Positions 44,310 through 56,298 of a stretch of DNA of 64,000 nucleotides are shown here, piece after piece. The DNA comes from Trifolium pratense (lineage: Eukaryota > Streptophyta > Magnoliopsida > Fabales > Fabaceae): positions 8,866,001-8,930,000 of the forward strand of contig NC_060060.1 in assembly GCF_020283565.1 (NCBI RefSeq), given 5' to 3'. Within the stretch, counting starts at the first letter, position 1. Each line of letters begins with the position of its first letter. Both the position numbers and the translations under genes were made by a program. Under the pieces are notes generated by a model that was not told where the DNA came from, did no database searches, and saw only the letters and a program-made list of their open reading frames with translations.

Positions 44310-45429
44310 TGTTGGAACAAAATTGATTTAAAAATGTTTGCCCCCAAATCTATTAAGGTTTTGATGATAACAAAGTATTAATAAACAATTGGAAGGACTA
44401 AAAATTTAATTTAAGTGTGCAGGACTTAGATTCAATTAAGCTCTGATTAAAGATCAGAAGATAAGGACTTCAGAAGTTTGTAAGCGTTCAGAAGATTGTA
44501 AGACTCAGAAGTTGTAATCTTCAGACGATGAAGTCTTCAGAACTTCTTAAGATCTTAGCTTCATCAAACTCTGATGATCTTCTTGAAGTTTGTAAAGATT
44601 CTCTTTTGCAAGTCAACTCTTCTACCAATGAAGAAAAGGACCTTTCAAGCCTGATCAGAACAGCTAATCTCTTTTTGTCTGTCCTCTTTTGAGAACGTGG
44701 GTCATCAGTGGTGTTAGCTGAATAAGGAAAGTCTTCTCTGCAGTAGTCAAAGTACCTGAAACTCTTACTCAGTTTTGGATACAACCAAACTGCATCAAGA
44801 CAGGCTGCTTGAAGACAAAAGATTATCAACTTCAACGGTCATCTTTGCAACGACTCTTTTCTAGTCGTATATATACTAAAGGAATCAGTTGTAATTAAAA
44901 ATCAAGGATTATTATCTCGCACGAACAAACTCTGAATTCCTCATACAAAGCTCTGAACCTCTGAACTGTGTTGTTGCACTTTTAGTTCAAATATTTAGTA
45001 TTTGTTCTTCTAGGTTCTGACTAAGAGCTGTTGTATACAATCTATTATTCATTACATTTGTACTTGAGAAGTCTCTTGCTTGTGTGCTTGAGCATTGTTG
45101 TGAAGTCTTAAGCTTGTGTGCTTGAGCATTGTTGTGAAGTCTTAAGCTTGTGTGCTTGAGCATTGTTGAGAAGTCTCTTGCTTGTGTGCTTGAGCAGTTG
45201 TAATCTTGTGTGATTATAGTGAAATCCCTTGGAAGTGCAAGGGGACTGGACTACTCTCGTTTTGTGAGAGGAACCAGTATAAATTGCTTGTGTGATCTCT
45301 CTCTCTCTTTGAACTTGTTTTATTAAGTTATTTATCCGCTGCTGTTGAAGTTAAGTTAAGAACTTGAAAAAGTTTTAAACTTCACTAAAACACAATTCAA
45401 CCCCCCCTTCTTGTGTTTTCACACCTTCA
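44310..45429 (+). repeat. 5' LTR of the copia element
   Basis: 1120 bp, starting TGTTGGAACA and ending CACACCTTCA, with a TATA-like GTATATATACT near 44867. It contains one more copy of a 34-bp internal unit (AGTCTTAAGCTTGTGTGCTT, near 45105-45170) than the 3' LTR. Confidence 0.93.
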
Positions 45430-45431
45430 AT

Positions 45432-45448
45432 TGGTATCAGAGCTCTGG
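45432..45448 (+). promoter_or_regulatory. Primer-binding site of the copia element
   Basis: TGGTATCAGAGCTCTGG, complementary to the 3' end of initiator tRNA-Met, two bases after the LTR. Confidence 0.9.
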
Positions 45449-45498
45449 TCTGTTACTTTCACTTAACAGTGAGACAGTAAAGATCTTGTGAGAACACT

Positions 45499-47901
45499 AT
45501 GTCTGGAGGAGACGATAGTAGCACTAGAACAACCGGTGAAGCCGGTGATGCCAGTGGTGCTGGTGGTGGTCCTAGAAATGCCTTTGGTTTTGACTACTTA
45601 AGTAATGAATCACATGAACATAGTGGCAATAGGAAAGCCCCTATATTCAATGGTGATGCATCATTATTTGAGTGGTGGAAGGAAAGACTGTATAGCAATA
45701 TTACTGCTATTGATCATGAGTTGTGGGATTTGGTTGAGCTGGGAGTAACTTTTGAAAACTTAAATGAACATGGAAGATTGTCCATTGAGCATAGAAAGTT
45801 ACTCACACCAGCTAACTTAAAAACCTACACTAAGCATCATAGAGTAAAGGACATTGTTGTTGGTGCTATTAGACATGAGGATTATGTCAGAATAGAAAAC
45901 AAGTCTACTGCTAAATCTATCTTTGATTCTATGTGTGCTACCTATGATGGTAATGAAAAGGTTCAAGAGGCTAAGGCTAGTCTCTTGATAAGGCAATATG
46001 AACTATTCACTATGCAACAAGATGAAAACATTGAAACTATGTTTACAAGGTTTCAAATCCTTGTATCTGGTCTTAAAGCTCTTAAGAGAAGTTATTCCAC
46101 CTATGACCATGTTCAGAAGATTCTGAGAAGTCTTCCTATTGCTTGGAGACCTAAGGTCACTGCAATAGAAGAAGCTCAAAATCTCAAGACTCTGAGTCTT
46201 GAGGCTCTGATAAGCAATCTAAGAAGCCATGAGATGGTTCTGAATGCTGATTCAGAAGCTAAGAAGTAGTCCAAGTCAGTGGCTTTACAGTCAACTAGGA
46301 CTCCTTCTAAAGCTCTTAAGACTCAGCTTCTTGACTTTGAGGAGGAATCTTCTGCAGATGGTCAAGAGGAGGAAATGGGTGAAGATGAGTTTGCTTTATT
46401 CACCAAGTTTCAGCAATGGAACAGATTTAACAAAAGAAACTTCAGAGGTAACAGCTCCAGAAATTTTGTCAGCAAAAAGGATGATCAGAAGAACTGCTTC
46501 AACTGTAAGAAGCCAGGACACTTTATTGCTGACTGTCCAGAAATGTCTGCCAAAGACAAAAACAAAAGATACAGCTCAATGAAGCAACAATTCAAGAGCA
46601 AATTGAAAAAGAGTCTGATGGCTACTTTTGAAGAGCTATCATCTGAGGAAGAAGTTGAGGAAGAGGAAGAGGCAAATCTAGCCCTGATGGCTTCAACTGA
46701 CTCAGATGCAGACTCAGAGGATGAATCAGAATCAGATTCAGAAGTAACAGATGAGGTATTTTCTGACTGTTCTAAATCTCAACTTATAACTGCACTTAAC
46801 AAGGTCATTGAGAAACATCTCAGAGTGTTAAGTAAACAAAAAGTTTTACAAGAAAAGCTTAACACTCTGACTGAACAAGCAGAACATTTTCAAGGTCTAT
46901 ATCAAGAAACTCTGAATAGAGTAAATGACTTTGAAAAGGGTTGTGCTGTTTGTCACAAACCTATTGATGAGCAGGAAATAGCTCTTCAACAGTTTGTGCA
47001 TCTCAACCTTGGGAAGAGCAAAGCTGCTAATAGAATTTATAATGTTTTGAGACATAGAGGAGAAGGACTTGACTATGAATATGGTAGAACATATTCAAAG
47101 CTGAAGACCTTTGCCAAAAAGGTTGGAAAATCTTGGGTTTATTATGTTGTTCCACCAAGTGAAGAGGGAAAGAATCCTGGTATTGTTAAAAATGACAATG
47201 ATGATCTGAGTGATTTAGAAGTTGACAGCTCAGAGGAACCTAGTTCCTCAGGATCTGGAAAGAAGAGTTCAGAAGATAGAAGTTGTTCAGAACCTGAGAA
47301 CATCAGTTCAGAAGTTCTGAAAGCTTCAACATCTGAGACTCCAAATTCTGGATCCAAAGGAACTTCAGTACCTGAAGCTAGTCAATCTAAAAGATCAGAA
47401 GTTTTTAAAAGAAAAAATTCAAACTCCAAATCTCAGATGAAGTACAGGACTCAGATTATTTATGATTCTAGAGTCAGTAGATATAATCAATCAGAACATG
47501 GGATTGATGATAAATACAAACCCTGGAATCATAAACAATCCAAATCTTGGAACAATAACAGATTTCAAACAAAGAAAAGGTTTCAAAAAGGTTATTATTC
47601 CAAACCAAGATCTTTCTCTAACACTAAACAACATAGTAAGCATTTGTGGACTAACAAGCGTGGACCCAGAAGATGGGTACCAAAAGTTGAAATAATGTAT
47701 CATTCAGATTTACCAACTAGGAAAGGATATGTCCTACCTAGAGTATGGAAACAAGTCCTATGCAAAGGAAGAAGGGCTTATGTCCTAGACAACTGGCTGA
47801 CAAGTTCTCAAGTTAACAATCAGAACTTGAGAAATGAAGAGGAAGAATACTGGGATGACTTTATCATTAACTGTGATGAAGAGTTCTACCGCAATGATTA
47901 A
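45499..47901 (+). pseudogene. Gag of the copia element, interrupted by an in-frame TAG
   Basis: The frame opened by the ATG at 45499 continues to 47901, but a TAG at 46267-46269 interrupts it after 256 codons. The first part is the copia gag core (WWKERLYSNITAIDHELWDL, SLLIRQYELFTMQQDENIE). After the stop follow a zinc knuckle CFNCKKPGHFIADC, an acidic stretch and a Ser-rich region, and a basic region with LWTNKRGPRRWVPK as in SIRE-type elements. The resemblance of flanking residues on both sides of the TAG to other copies suggests a simple nonsense change. A functional Gag with zinc finger is not expected from this copy unless the stop is read through. Confidence 0.85.
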
Positions 47902-50900
47902 AGTTGTTTCTCATACAGCCTGCCACTCAAAGAAGTATCATGAATCACTCATGGTATCTGGATAGTGGATGTTCAAGGCATATGACTGGTGACAAACAAC
48001 TATTTTCTAAGCTGACTATGAAAGAAGGAGGATCTGTTGGCTTTGGAGGTAATCAAAAAGAAAAGATAATAGGTACAGGTACAGTAGGTAATTCTTCCCT
48101 ATCTATTAATGATGTGGTTAGTAGATGGACTCAAACATAACTTATTGAGCATAAGTCAATTTTGCGACAATGGTTATGTAGTTGTCTTTAATAAGGAATC
48201 ATGTATTGTATCTAAACAATCTGATAACTCCATTATATTCAAAGGTCTGAGAAAGAACAATGTTTATAAAATTAATCTTTCTGATTTGAATGAACAAAAA
48301 GTGATGTGTCTTTTGACCTTGAGTGAAGAAAAATGGATCTGGCATAAGAGGTTAGGCCATGCTAACTGGAGGTTAATCTCTAAGCTTAGTAAGCTTGACC
48401 TTGTCAGAGGTTTACCAAAAATCAAATATCACTCAAACACACTTTGTGGTTCTTGTCAAAAAGGAAAAATTACAAAATCATCTTTTAAACCTAAGAACAT
48501 TGTTTCTACCTCAAGACCATTGGAACTTCTTCACATTGATCTGTTTGGGCCAATTAACACTGCCTCTATCAATGGAAAGAAGTATGGATTAGTAATTGTT
48601 GATGATTACAGTAGATGGACTTGGGTAAAATTCCTAAGAACAAAAGATGAAGCTTATGATGAGTTTAGCATCTTCTGCAAACAAATTCAAAATGAAAAAG
48701 GCTACACTATTTTAAAAGTTAGAAGTGATCATGGTGGAGAATTTGAAAATGAACCTTTTGAAAACTTTTGTGAAAAATATGGCATCTTGCATGAATTCTC
48801 TTCTCCTAGAACTCCTCAACAAAATGGGGTTGTAGAAAGGAAGAATAGAACTCTGCAAGAAATGGCCAAAACCATGATGCATGAAACTAATGTAGCAAAA
48901 TTTTTATGGGCAGAAGCTGTAAACACAGCATGTTATGTTCAAAATAGAATCTATATCAGATCTAAATTGAACAAAACTGCTTATGAATTGTTCAAAGGAA
49001 GAAAACCTGACATTTCTTATTTTCATCAGTTTGGATGTACTTGTTACATCTTAAACAACAAAGTCCATCTAAAGAAATTTGATGCTAGAGGTTATAAGGG
49101 TATCTTTATAGGATATTCTGAACGCTCAAAAGCATACAGACTGTATATTTCTGAAACACACACTGTGGAAGAAACTATGCATGTCAAGTTTGATGACAAA
49201 GAGCCTGACCAAGTGTCAGAGCTTGTGGAAGGTTTGTCTAGATTTCAGGTATCAGAGGATCAGTATTCAGATATTCCAAACTACTCAGAACATCCATTCT
49301 CTGAAGAACCTCTGAACATAACAGTTCCTACAGACTCTGAACAACAAAGAACTGAAGCAACTGCTGAACCTGCTGTTGATGAGTCTGAAGATGATGAGCC
49401 CCCAAGAAACACTTTCAAATACAAATCATCACATCCAGAGGAACTGATCTTAGTCAACAAGGATAGTCCAATGAAGACAAGATCTCAACTAAGAAATGAG
49501 GAATCTTTAGTTGGTCTTATCTCAATGATGGAACCTTCAAAGATTGATGAAGCTCTGAAAGATGATGCTTGGATTGTAGCAATGCAAGAAGAGCTGAATC
49601 AATTTCAAAGGAATGATGTATGGACTCTAGTGCCCAAACCTTCACACAAGAACATTATTGGAACAAAATGGGTATTCAGAAACAAGCTGAATGAACAAGG
49701 TGAAGTGGTAAGAAACAAGGCTAGATTGGTTGCACAAGGTTATAGTCAGCAAGAGGGGATTGACTATACTGAAACCTTTGCACCAGTTGCTAGACTTGAA
49801 GCAATCAGGTTACTTCTATCTTATGCTGTTAATCATGGAATAACCTTGTATCAGATGGATGTTAAGAGTGCCTTCTTAAATGGTTTTATTTCTGAAGAAG
49901 TGTATGTTAAGCAACCTCCTGGTTTTGAAGATATCTCAAACCCAGAACATGTTTTCAAATTGAAGAAATCACTGTATGGTCTGAAACAAGCTCCAAGAGC
50001 TTGGTATGATAGACTCAGTAATTTCCTTCTTGAAAAGGGTTTTGAGAAAGGGAAGGTTGACTGCACACTCTTTAGAAAAACAACCAAAGAAGACATTTTA
50101 ATCATTCAAATTTATGTTGATGATATTATCTTTGGTTCAACTAATGCTTCCTTGTGCAAGAATTTTTCTAAGATAATGCAGGATGAATTTGAAATGAGCA
50201 TGATGGGAGAATTGAAATTCTTTCTTGGAATTCAAATCAATCAGAAGAAGGAAGGAACTTATGTTCATCAATCAAAATATACCAAGGAACTTCTGAAGAA
50301 ATTCAACCTAGATGACTGCAAGATAATGAACACTCCTATGCATTCAACTACCAACATGAGCAAGTCAGAAGATGAAGGAAAAGTAGATCAAAAGGTCTAC
50401 AGAGGTATGATTGGTTCCTTACTCTATCTGACAGCCTCTAGGCCAGATATTTTATTCAGTGTTTGCTTATGTGCAAGATTCCAGTCAGATCCTAGAGAAT
50501 CTCATCTTACTGCTGTAAAGAGAATCTTTAGGTATCTGAAAGGAACAACTAATCTTGGACTTCTCTATAAGAAATCCAATGATTATGTGCTAAATGGATT
50601 CTGTGATGCTGACTATGCTGGAGATAAAATTGAAAGAAAATCCACAAGTGGCAATTGTCAATTTGTTGGTGAAAACCTTATCTCCTGGGCTAGTAAGAGA
50701 CAAACTACTATAGCTTTGTCTACAGCAGAAGCAGAATACATTTCAGCAGCTAAGTGTTGCACACAACTACTCTGGCTAAAATATCAGTTAGAAGATTATC
50801 AGGTAAGCAGTCACAATATTCCTTTATATTGTGATAATACTGCAGCCATTCATTTATCTAAAAATCCTATCCTACACTCTAGAGCCAAACATATTGAAAT

Positions 50901-51060
50901 CAAACACCATTTTATCAGAGATTATGTTCAGAGAGGCATTATAGATATTAAGTTTGTTGATACTGAAAATCAATGGGCTGACATATTTACTAAAGCCTTA
51001 CCTGTTGAAAGATTTGATTTTATAAAGAAACATCTGAACATGTTTTCAATCTCTGAATGA
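47898..51060 (+). pseudogene. Pol of the copia element (PR-INT-RT-RH), frameshifted
   Basis: Protease (WYLDSGCSRHMTGD) is read from 47898 in a frame different from gag. At about 48117 the frame changes back to the gag frame, which stays open to 51060. The join falls inside the conserved link before integrase ([13 protein letters not shown]). Integrase has HHCC ([14 protein letters not shown]) and D-D-E residues ([24 protein letters not shown]). Reverse transcriptase has [26 protein letters not shown] and YVDDIIFGS. RNase H has [18 protein letters not shown] and YCDNTAAIH. The active-site motifs are intact; only the two frame changes around protease break the polyprotein. Confidence 0.88.
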
Positions 51061-51507
51061 AATTTTTTTTTTACAATTAAAGTGTAAGAGGTTATGTATA
51101 TCAGAACTTATGATTCAGAACATCTGAAACACAAGCTCTGAAGTACTTAACTCTGATAGAGAATTTTAAATATCTCAGAGGCTCTGAACTATTTAAGTGG
51201 GAAACGTTTAGTATTCGCTGCTGAACAGTTGTCCATTAAAATAGCAGTTACCGAGTAAATTTCTGAACGTGGTCTACGTGTGTCAGGTAGTGGGTGGTTA
51301 ATGATGATTTTTAGTATTCAACTTTCTGTCAATTAGCGTAACTTCCCAAATTTGCTATTTTCGTGTTAACTGTGTGCATTTAAATAAAACTTACACAATA
51401 CACTTGCACACTTCTCACTCTCACAACCTACACTTTCTTTTCTCTCTAAACCTTCAACAAAATTTTCTTTCTCTCTCATTAGTTCCTACCCTTACCTAAA
51501 CTCCATC

Positions 51508-53964
51508 ATGGCTGGTTCTTCGTCTTCTTCAACAACAAAGATTCCTCCGTTCATGTTCAGAAATCTTCAAATCGTTGGGAACGAAATGGAGTTTCCAGAA
51601 TCTGAACTCATCTTTCTCTCTGAGAAGATGATAGATTTTGATAGCTTGAAGGCAAATGGGTTCGATGTGAAACAGTACTTCTCCACTCAAGGTTGGGATA
51701 AGTACTTCAACATGCTTAATGGTCCTATTTACCCAGATCTCTTGAAGAAATTCTGGATGAAAGCTAAGGTTTTTGATAAGGCTGAAGCTAAGCAGGAAGA
51801 ACTTGCTGCTATTGAAAGAGATCCTAGTTTAAAAGGTAAATTTAGGAAAGAAATGGGTTTACTGGAGTTTACTGGAAAACAGATTAGGTCAAATATCTGT
51901 GGTATGAATCTGGCTTTCTCTCCTATTCACTTCAACGCTTTGCTTGGCTTGGATAACTCTGGGATAGAGTTAGATGTTTTTGAGAAGGACACAAGGTACA
52001 GAGATGATCTTCTGGCTCTGATATGTACAGATCTGAAACTGAAGGGTAAAGTCAAGGGTTTGACTGATGTCTGCAGAGTGCTATTCAAGATCATACTAGC
52101 TGCTATCAGTCCAAGAGTTGGTGGTACTGATACAATCTCCTGGACTCATCGTCATTTGATCTTCTTCCTTCTGAAAGGAATGAAAGTGAATCTAGGAGAA
52201 TATTTCTTTGAGAGGATCTGTGAAGCAATCTTCTCAAGCAAATCTCAGAGGAAAACAACCATAGCTTATCCAAGATTACTCTCAGACCTTCTTTATCAAG
52301 GTCATGTTGTTCAGAATCTGAAGAAATTCCATCCAGAACTTGTGGAAAAGAAGTTCACTCCTGAGATTCTGAATGCAAGTTTTCTAAACAAGATGCGTAT
52401 CATCTCATCAAAGTTGGTTCAACCTCCACAAGAGTTTACAGCCAGTCTTGAAGATCGACTGTATGTAGATGGATATCCAGTAATTTCTGAAATGGATGCT
52501 GAGCACATCATCCAAGATTATCTGGAAGTTCTTAGAAAAGAAGGGTATACTGTTGATAGGAGTATGGTCCCTCCAGCTCCTGTAAACATGTATAATCCTA
52601 AGAGGAAACCTAAGAGGAAAGCTGAACAAGAAAAACCAGATCTTCTTGCTCAGAAGAAGGTTAAAGTAGAAGAAACTATTGCTGAGCAAAGAACAAAAAG
52701 GAAACATGAAGCTATTTCTGGAAAAGCTGCTGCAACTTCATCAAAGAAGCCTATTGTTATTGATGAAGAGGAAAGTGAAGAAAGTGACTCTTCTGAATCT
52801 CAGTCTGATTCATAAACTGAGTCTGATGAAGAAACTCTGAGTACTAGGATGCATCAGAAACAAGTTCCTGATCCCAAAGGTAAGTCTCCTAAGTACATCT
52901 TTAATGAAGCTGAAATTGGAATAGGGTTTACCAAACCGCTTAGAACTATTCTTCCCAACATTTCACCTTTTGATAACCCTCTTTCTGAACTAGAAAAACA
53001 CCTCAGCCCTGACCCCCTCAATAATCAACCTCTTACTCATGAAACCCACAAATCTTCATCACCTTCTAAAACAAAATCACCTCTACCTCAACCCCAACCA
53101 CAAAAACAATCACCTGCCATTCAACCATCTGAACCTCAACCAGATATTCCAACTGCTGAACAAACCTCTCCCACCAAACAACCTTCTCCACATAAATCTC
53201 CTGAACCAACAAAACTCTCTACCATTCCCAATATCTCACCCTCATCCTCTGACCCTTTTGGTAACCTCTCCAATCAGCTTTATGATGATTTACTTAGGTT
53301 ATCACACATTCAGGACAGGTTTTTGGTGTGTCCCTCTGATGTGGATATGGAGGTGTCACTAATCAAGGCTAAAATCTGCAATGCTCTGGATGCAATGGGT
53401 GATGAAATCAAGACTGTGATTGGACAACGGGATTTGGATATTGTACATCTGCTGAAGGACAGCTTAGCAAGAGCTAGTTTGAAACGACTGACTGGGTTTA
53501 ACCATGAAGAGCATGAGCGTGCTAATCTAGCTGCTATTGCTGCTACTGCAAGGCATATGTCTGCTTTTAAGGAATGCTGGGTGGATTCCAAGCTTTTTAA
53601 GAGCCTTGAGGATCAAAGGATTGAGAATGAACGTCTAGCTGAAGCTGCTGCAAGAATTGCTGAAGAAATCCCTGAGCTGAACCAAGAGGATGCTCCAGAT
53701 GCTGATATTCTGATGATTGATTATCCAGAGGAAGGTGAACCCTCCTCTGATAAAGGCAAGGCATCTTTGGTTGAAGAACAGGCACCTTTGGTTGTAGATC
53801 AGTTGCAGATTCTTCAAGAAGCTCTGAGGGAACAACAAGAAGGTTTGGAAAGGCAAAGGACAGCTCACCTCAATTTGGAATCTAAAATGGATGGTCTAGT
53901 TTCCAACGTGGGGTCTCTGAATGACAAATTTGACCAGCTCTTAGCCTTTCTCAAGAAACCTTAG
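51508..53964 (+). pseudogene. Third sense ORF of the copia element (plant transposon-protein-like), split by a TAA
   Basis: The ATG at 51508 opens 435 codons to a TAA at 52813-52815. The same frame then continues 11 codons to an ATG at 52849 and on to 53964 (371 codons), so this is one long gene with a single in-frame stop. The first part (residues about 55-300) resembles the 'putative plant transposon protein' domain (GPIYPDLLKKFW, SWTHRHLIFFLLKGM). It then has basic stretches (NPKRKPKRKAEQ) and ends in an acidic, SIM-like PIVIDEEESEESDS. The second part is Pro/Gln-rich and ends in a predicted coiled coil (LQEALREQQEGLERQRTAH). No signal peptide or membrane segment is visible, so an envelope role is not supported here. 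Confidence 0.75.
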
Positions 53965-54186
53965 GATTCTTTGCACTTTCTGTCTTTCATGATATTTATC
54001 TTCTGAACAATCTTATTTTAAATTTTTACTTTTTTGTTGGTTTGATATTTTTTTGTTGTGTGATGTTTACTTTTATTTTCTTTGATAAACAAGAACATAA
54101 GAACACAAGATGAATTTAAAAGAAAATTTTTATTAATGATCTAACAATGTTGAGTACATTGGTAAAAAGAAAAAGACGACCTAATC

Positions 54187-54492
54187 CTAGTCAGATGGAT
54201 AATACTCAGAAGAAATCTCAGATTTCTCCTCAGCATCCTCTGATGAAATTTCTATGGGATCTGGGTTCTGCTCTTCTTCTTCTTCTTGTTCTTCTTCTGG
54301 AACATAGCCAGCCAAGAACTCAACATAGTCAGCATCATCTTCATTTTCTTCAGCTTCAGAATCTGATGAAATGATTATAATCTCAGCATCTTGTGGTTTC
54401 TTGTCGTTTTCTTTATCTTTCTCATCTTTTTCGCGTTTTTCTTCTTCTTTCTTTCTCCTAAACTCTGCAATACGTGAACTAAATCTTCTCAT
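54187..54492 (-). CDS. Small antisense protein with SUMO-interacting-motif-like core (copia element)
   Basis: 101 residues. The N-terminus is basic/charged (RRFSSRIAEFRRKK). Residues 38-44 are IIIISSD, followed by an acidic spacer and DYVEFLAGYVPEE (55-67). A Glu-rich tail contains a second SIM-like PIEISSED. A TATA-like GTTTATAAAA lies at 54565-54574 on the same strand, about 75 bp before the ATG. It shares the order of motifs, size, orientation and location (between the last sense ORF and the 3' LTR) with the ORF at 27890-28210 of the gypsy element. Function unknown; interaction with SUMO or SUMOylated host proteins is inference. Confidence 0.65.
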   Translation of the reverse strand: MRRFSSRIAEFRRKKEEEKREKDEKDKENDKKPQDAEIIIISSDSEAEENEDDADYVEFLAGYVPEEEQEEEEEQNPDPIEISSEDAEEKSEISSEYYPSD

Positions 54493-54564
54493 TCTTCTTG
54501 ATCTTTCTTGATATACTCGTTTATTATTGTTTTTATGTGAAGAATGTATGTTAACTCGTTCACC

Positions 54565-54574
54565 TTTTATAAAC
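54565..54574 (-). promoter_or_regulatory. TATA-like box of the copia antisense gene
   Basis: The minus strand reads GGTTTATAAAAGG about 75 bp upstream of the ATG at 54492. Confidence 0.45.
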
Positions 54575-54683
54575 CTTTTAGCGCGTTGTTTTTTGTTTTT
54601 TGAAATAAATTCACCTTTGTAACAACCACTCTTCTTCTTTCACTGTCTTGGTTATCTAAATTTTTTTACTTTTTGATAATGAC

Positions 54684-55130
54684 AAAAGGGGGAGTAGTTA
54701 CGCATTAATTGATAAGTGATAAGTTTCAAAGCTGAAACCACGCTCACGCTTTTATCCGTTAAGTTAAAAGTTGTTTCTTTTAAGTTGTTTTACGTATTTC
54801 AATGTGGAGACTAAGTAAGTTGAAACTGAGATAAATTTCATAAGTAAGGATAAGTTAAGAGTGCAATTTTAACTTAGCCTTATGAGACTTAGGGGGAGAG
54901 CTTGCAAACCTCTCACTCTGAAGAAAGATATGAAATTTGTTTTATTTCAAATTATCTTAATCTTATACTAAATTAAATTTTCATGGATAAAACTTAAAGC
55001 TTAGGCTTTATGGAGTATCAATCTTAGGGGGAGCTTGAAAACCTCATAAACCTAAGAGAAACATGATAAGTTGATTTAACAACAATTGTCAATTAATACT
55101 TATGTTTGTCATCATCAAAAAGGGGGAGAT
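54684..55130 (+). promoter_or_regulatory. Series of polypurine tracts before the 3' LTR
   Basis: AAAAGGGGGAG-like tracts occur at about 54684, 54889, 55024 and 55117. Only the last (AAAAAGGGGGAGAT) abuts the LTR. Repeated polypurine tracts here are a known feature of Sireviruses. The two middle copies are in similar contexts (TTAGGGGGAG ... CTTGAAAACCTC). Confidence 0.7.
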
Positions 55131-56216
55131 TGTTGGAACAAAATTGATTTAAAAATGTTTGCCCCTAAATCTATTAAGGTTTTGATGATAACAAAGTATT
55201 AATAAACAATTGGAAGGACTAAAAATTTAATTTAAGTGTGCAGGACTTAGATTCAATTAAGCTCTGATTAAAGATCAGAAGATAAGGACTTCAGAAGTTT
55301 GTAAGCGTTCAGAAGATTGTAAGACTCAGAAGTTGTAATCTTCAGACGATGAAGTCTTCAGAACTTCTTAAGATCTTAGCTTCATCAAACTCTGATGATC
55401 TTCTTGAAGTTTGTAAAGATTCTCTTTTGCAAGTCAACTCTTCTACCAATGAAGAAAAGGACCTTTCAAGCCTGATCAGAACAGCTAATCTCTTTTTGTC
55501 TGTCCTCTTTTGAGAACGTGGGTCATCAGTGGTGTTAGCTGAATAAGGAAAGTCTTCTCTGCAGTAGTCAAAGTACCTGAAACTCTTACTCAGTTTTGGA
55601 TACAACCAAACTGCATCAAGACAGGCTGCTTGAAGACAAAAGATTATCAACTTCAACGGTCATCTTTGCAACGACTCTTTTCTAGTCGTATATATACTAA
55701 AGGAATCAGTTGTAATTAAAAATCAAGGATTATTATCTCGCACGAACAAACTCTGAATTCCTCATACAAAGCTCTGAACCTCTGAACTGTGTTGTTGCAC
55801 TTTTAGTTCAAATATTTAGTATTTGTTCTTCTAGGTTCTGACTAAGAGCTGTTGTATACAATCTATTATTCATTACATTTGTACTTGAGAAGTCTCTTGC
55901 TTGTGTGCTTGAGCATTGTTGTGAAGTCTTAAGCTTGTGTGCTTGAGCATTGTTGAGAAGTCTCTTGCTTGTGTGCTTGAGCAGTTGTAATCTTGTGTGA
56001 TTATAGTGAAATCCCTTGGAAGTGCAAGGGGACTGGACTACTCTCGTTTTGTGAGAGGAACCAGTATAAATTGCTTGTGTGATCTCTCTCTCTCTTTGAA
56101 CTTGTTTTATTAAGTTATTTATCCGCTGCTGTTGAAGTTAAGTTAAGAACTTGAAAAAGTTTTAAACTTGACTAAAACACAATTCAACCCCCCCTTCTTG
56201 TGTTTTCACACCTTCA
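55131..56216 (+). repeat. 3' LTR of the copia element
   Basis: 1086 bp, 34 bp shorter than the 5' LTR, exactly one internal repeat unit. Apart from this I noticed only two base differences. It is followed by the target duplication CTTTA. Confidence 0.93.
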
Positions 56217-56298
56217 CTTTATCCAACAAGAGTGAATGTTATATTGACCGTTAAAAAATAGTGAAAAAATGTTGCAAACACTCTCTTGAACACTTAAG

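Larger units (their letters stand above)
44310..56216 (+). mobile_element. Ty1/copia Sirevirus-like LTR retrotransposon, 11.9 kb, coding parts broken
   Basis: LTRs at 44310-45429 and 55131-56216 are flanked by the 5-bp duplication CTTTA (44305-44309 and 56217-56221). Order: primer-binding site for initiator tRNA-Met, gag with zinc knuckle, protease, integrase, reverse transcriptase, RNase H (copia order), a third sense ORF, an antisense ORF, several polypurine-like tracts and the 3' LTR. Long gag, extra ORF after pol and repeated polypurine tracts are typical of Sireviruses (SIRE/Maximus). LTRs are nearly identical apart from one repeat unit, so the insertion is recent although gag, pol and ORF3 each have a break. 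Confidence 0.93.

Noticed and set aside
51508..53964. Envelope gene in the copia element
   Set aside because: Sirevirus third ORFs are sometimes called envelope-like, but I see no signal peptide or membrane segment; the resemblance is to plant transposon-protein domains and coiled coils.
44521..55656. Identical 104-residue minus-strand ORFs at 44521-44835 and 55342-55656
   Set aside because: Both lie at the same place in the two LTRs of one element. Identity follows from LTR duplication, and no motif supports a gene.
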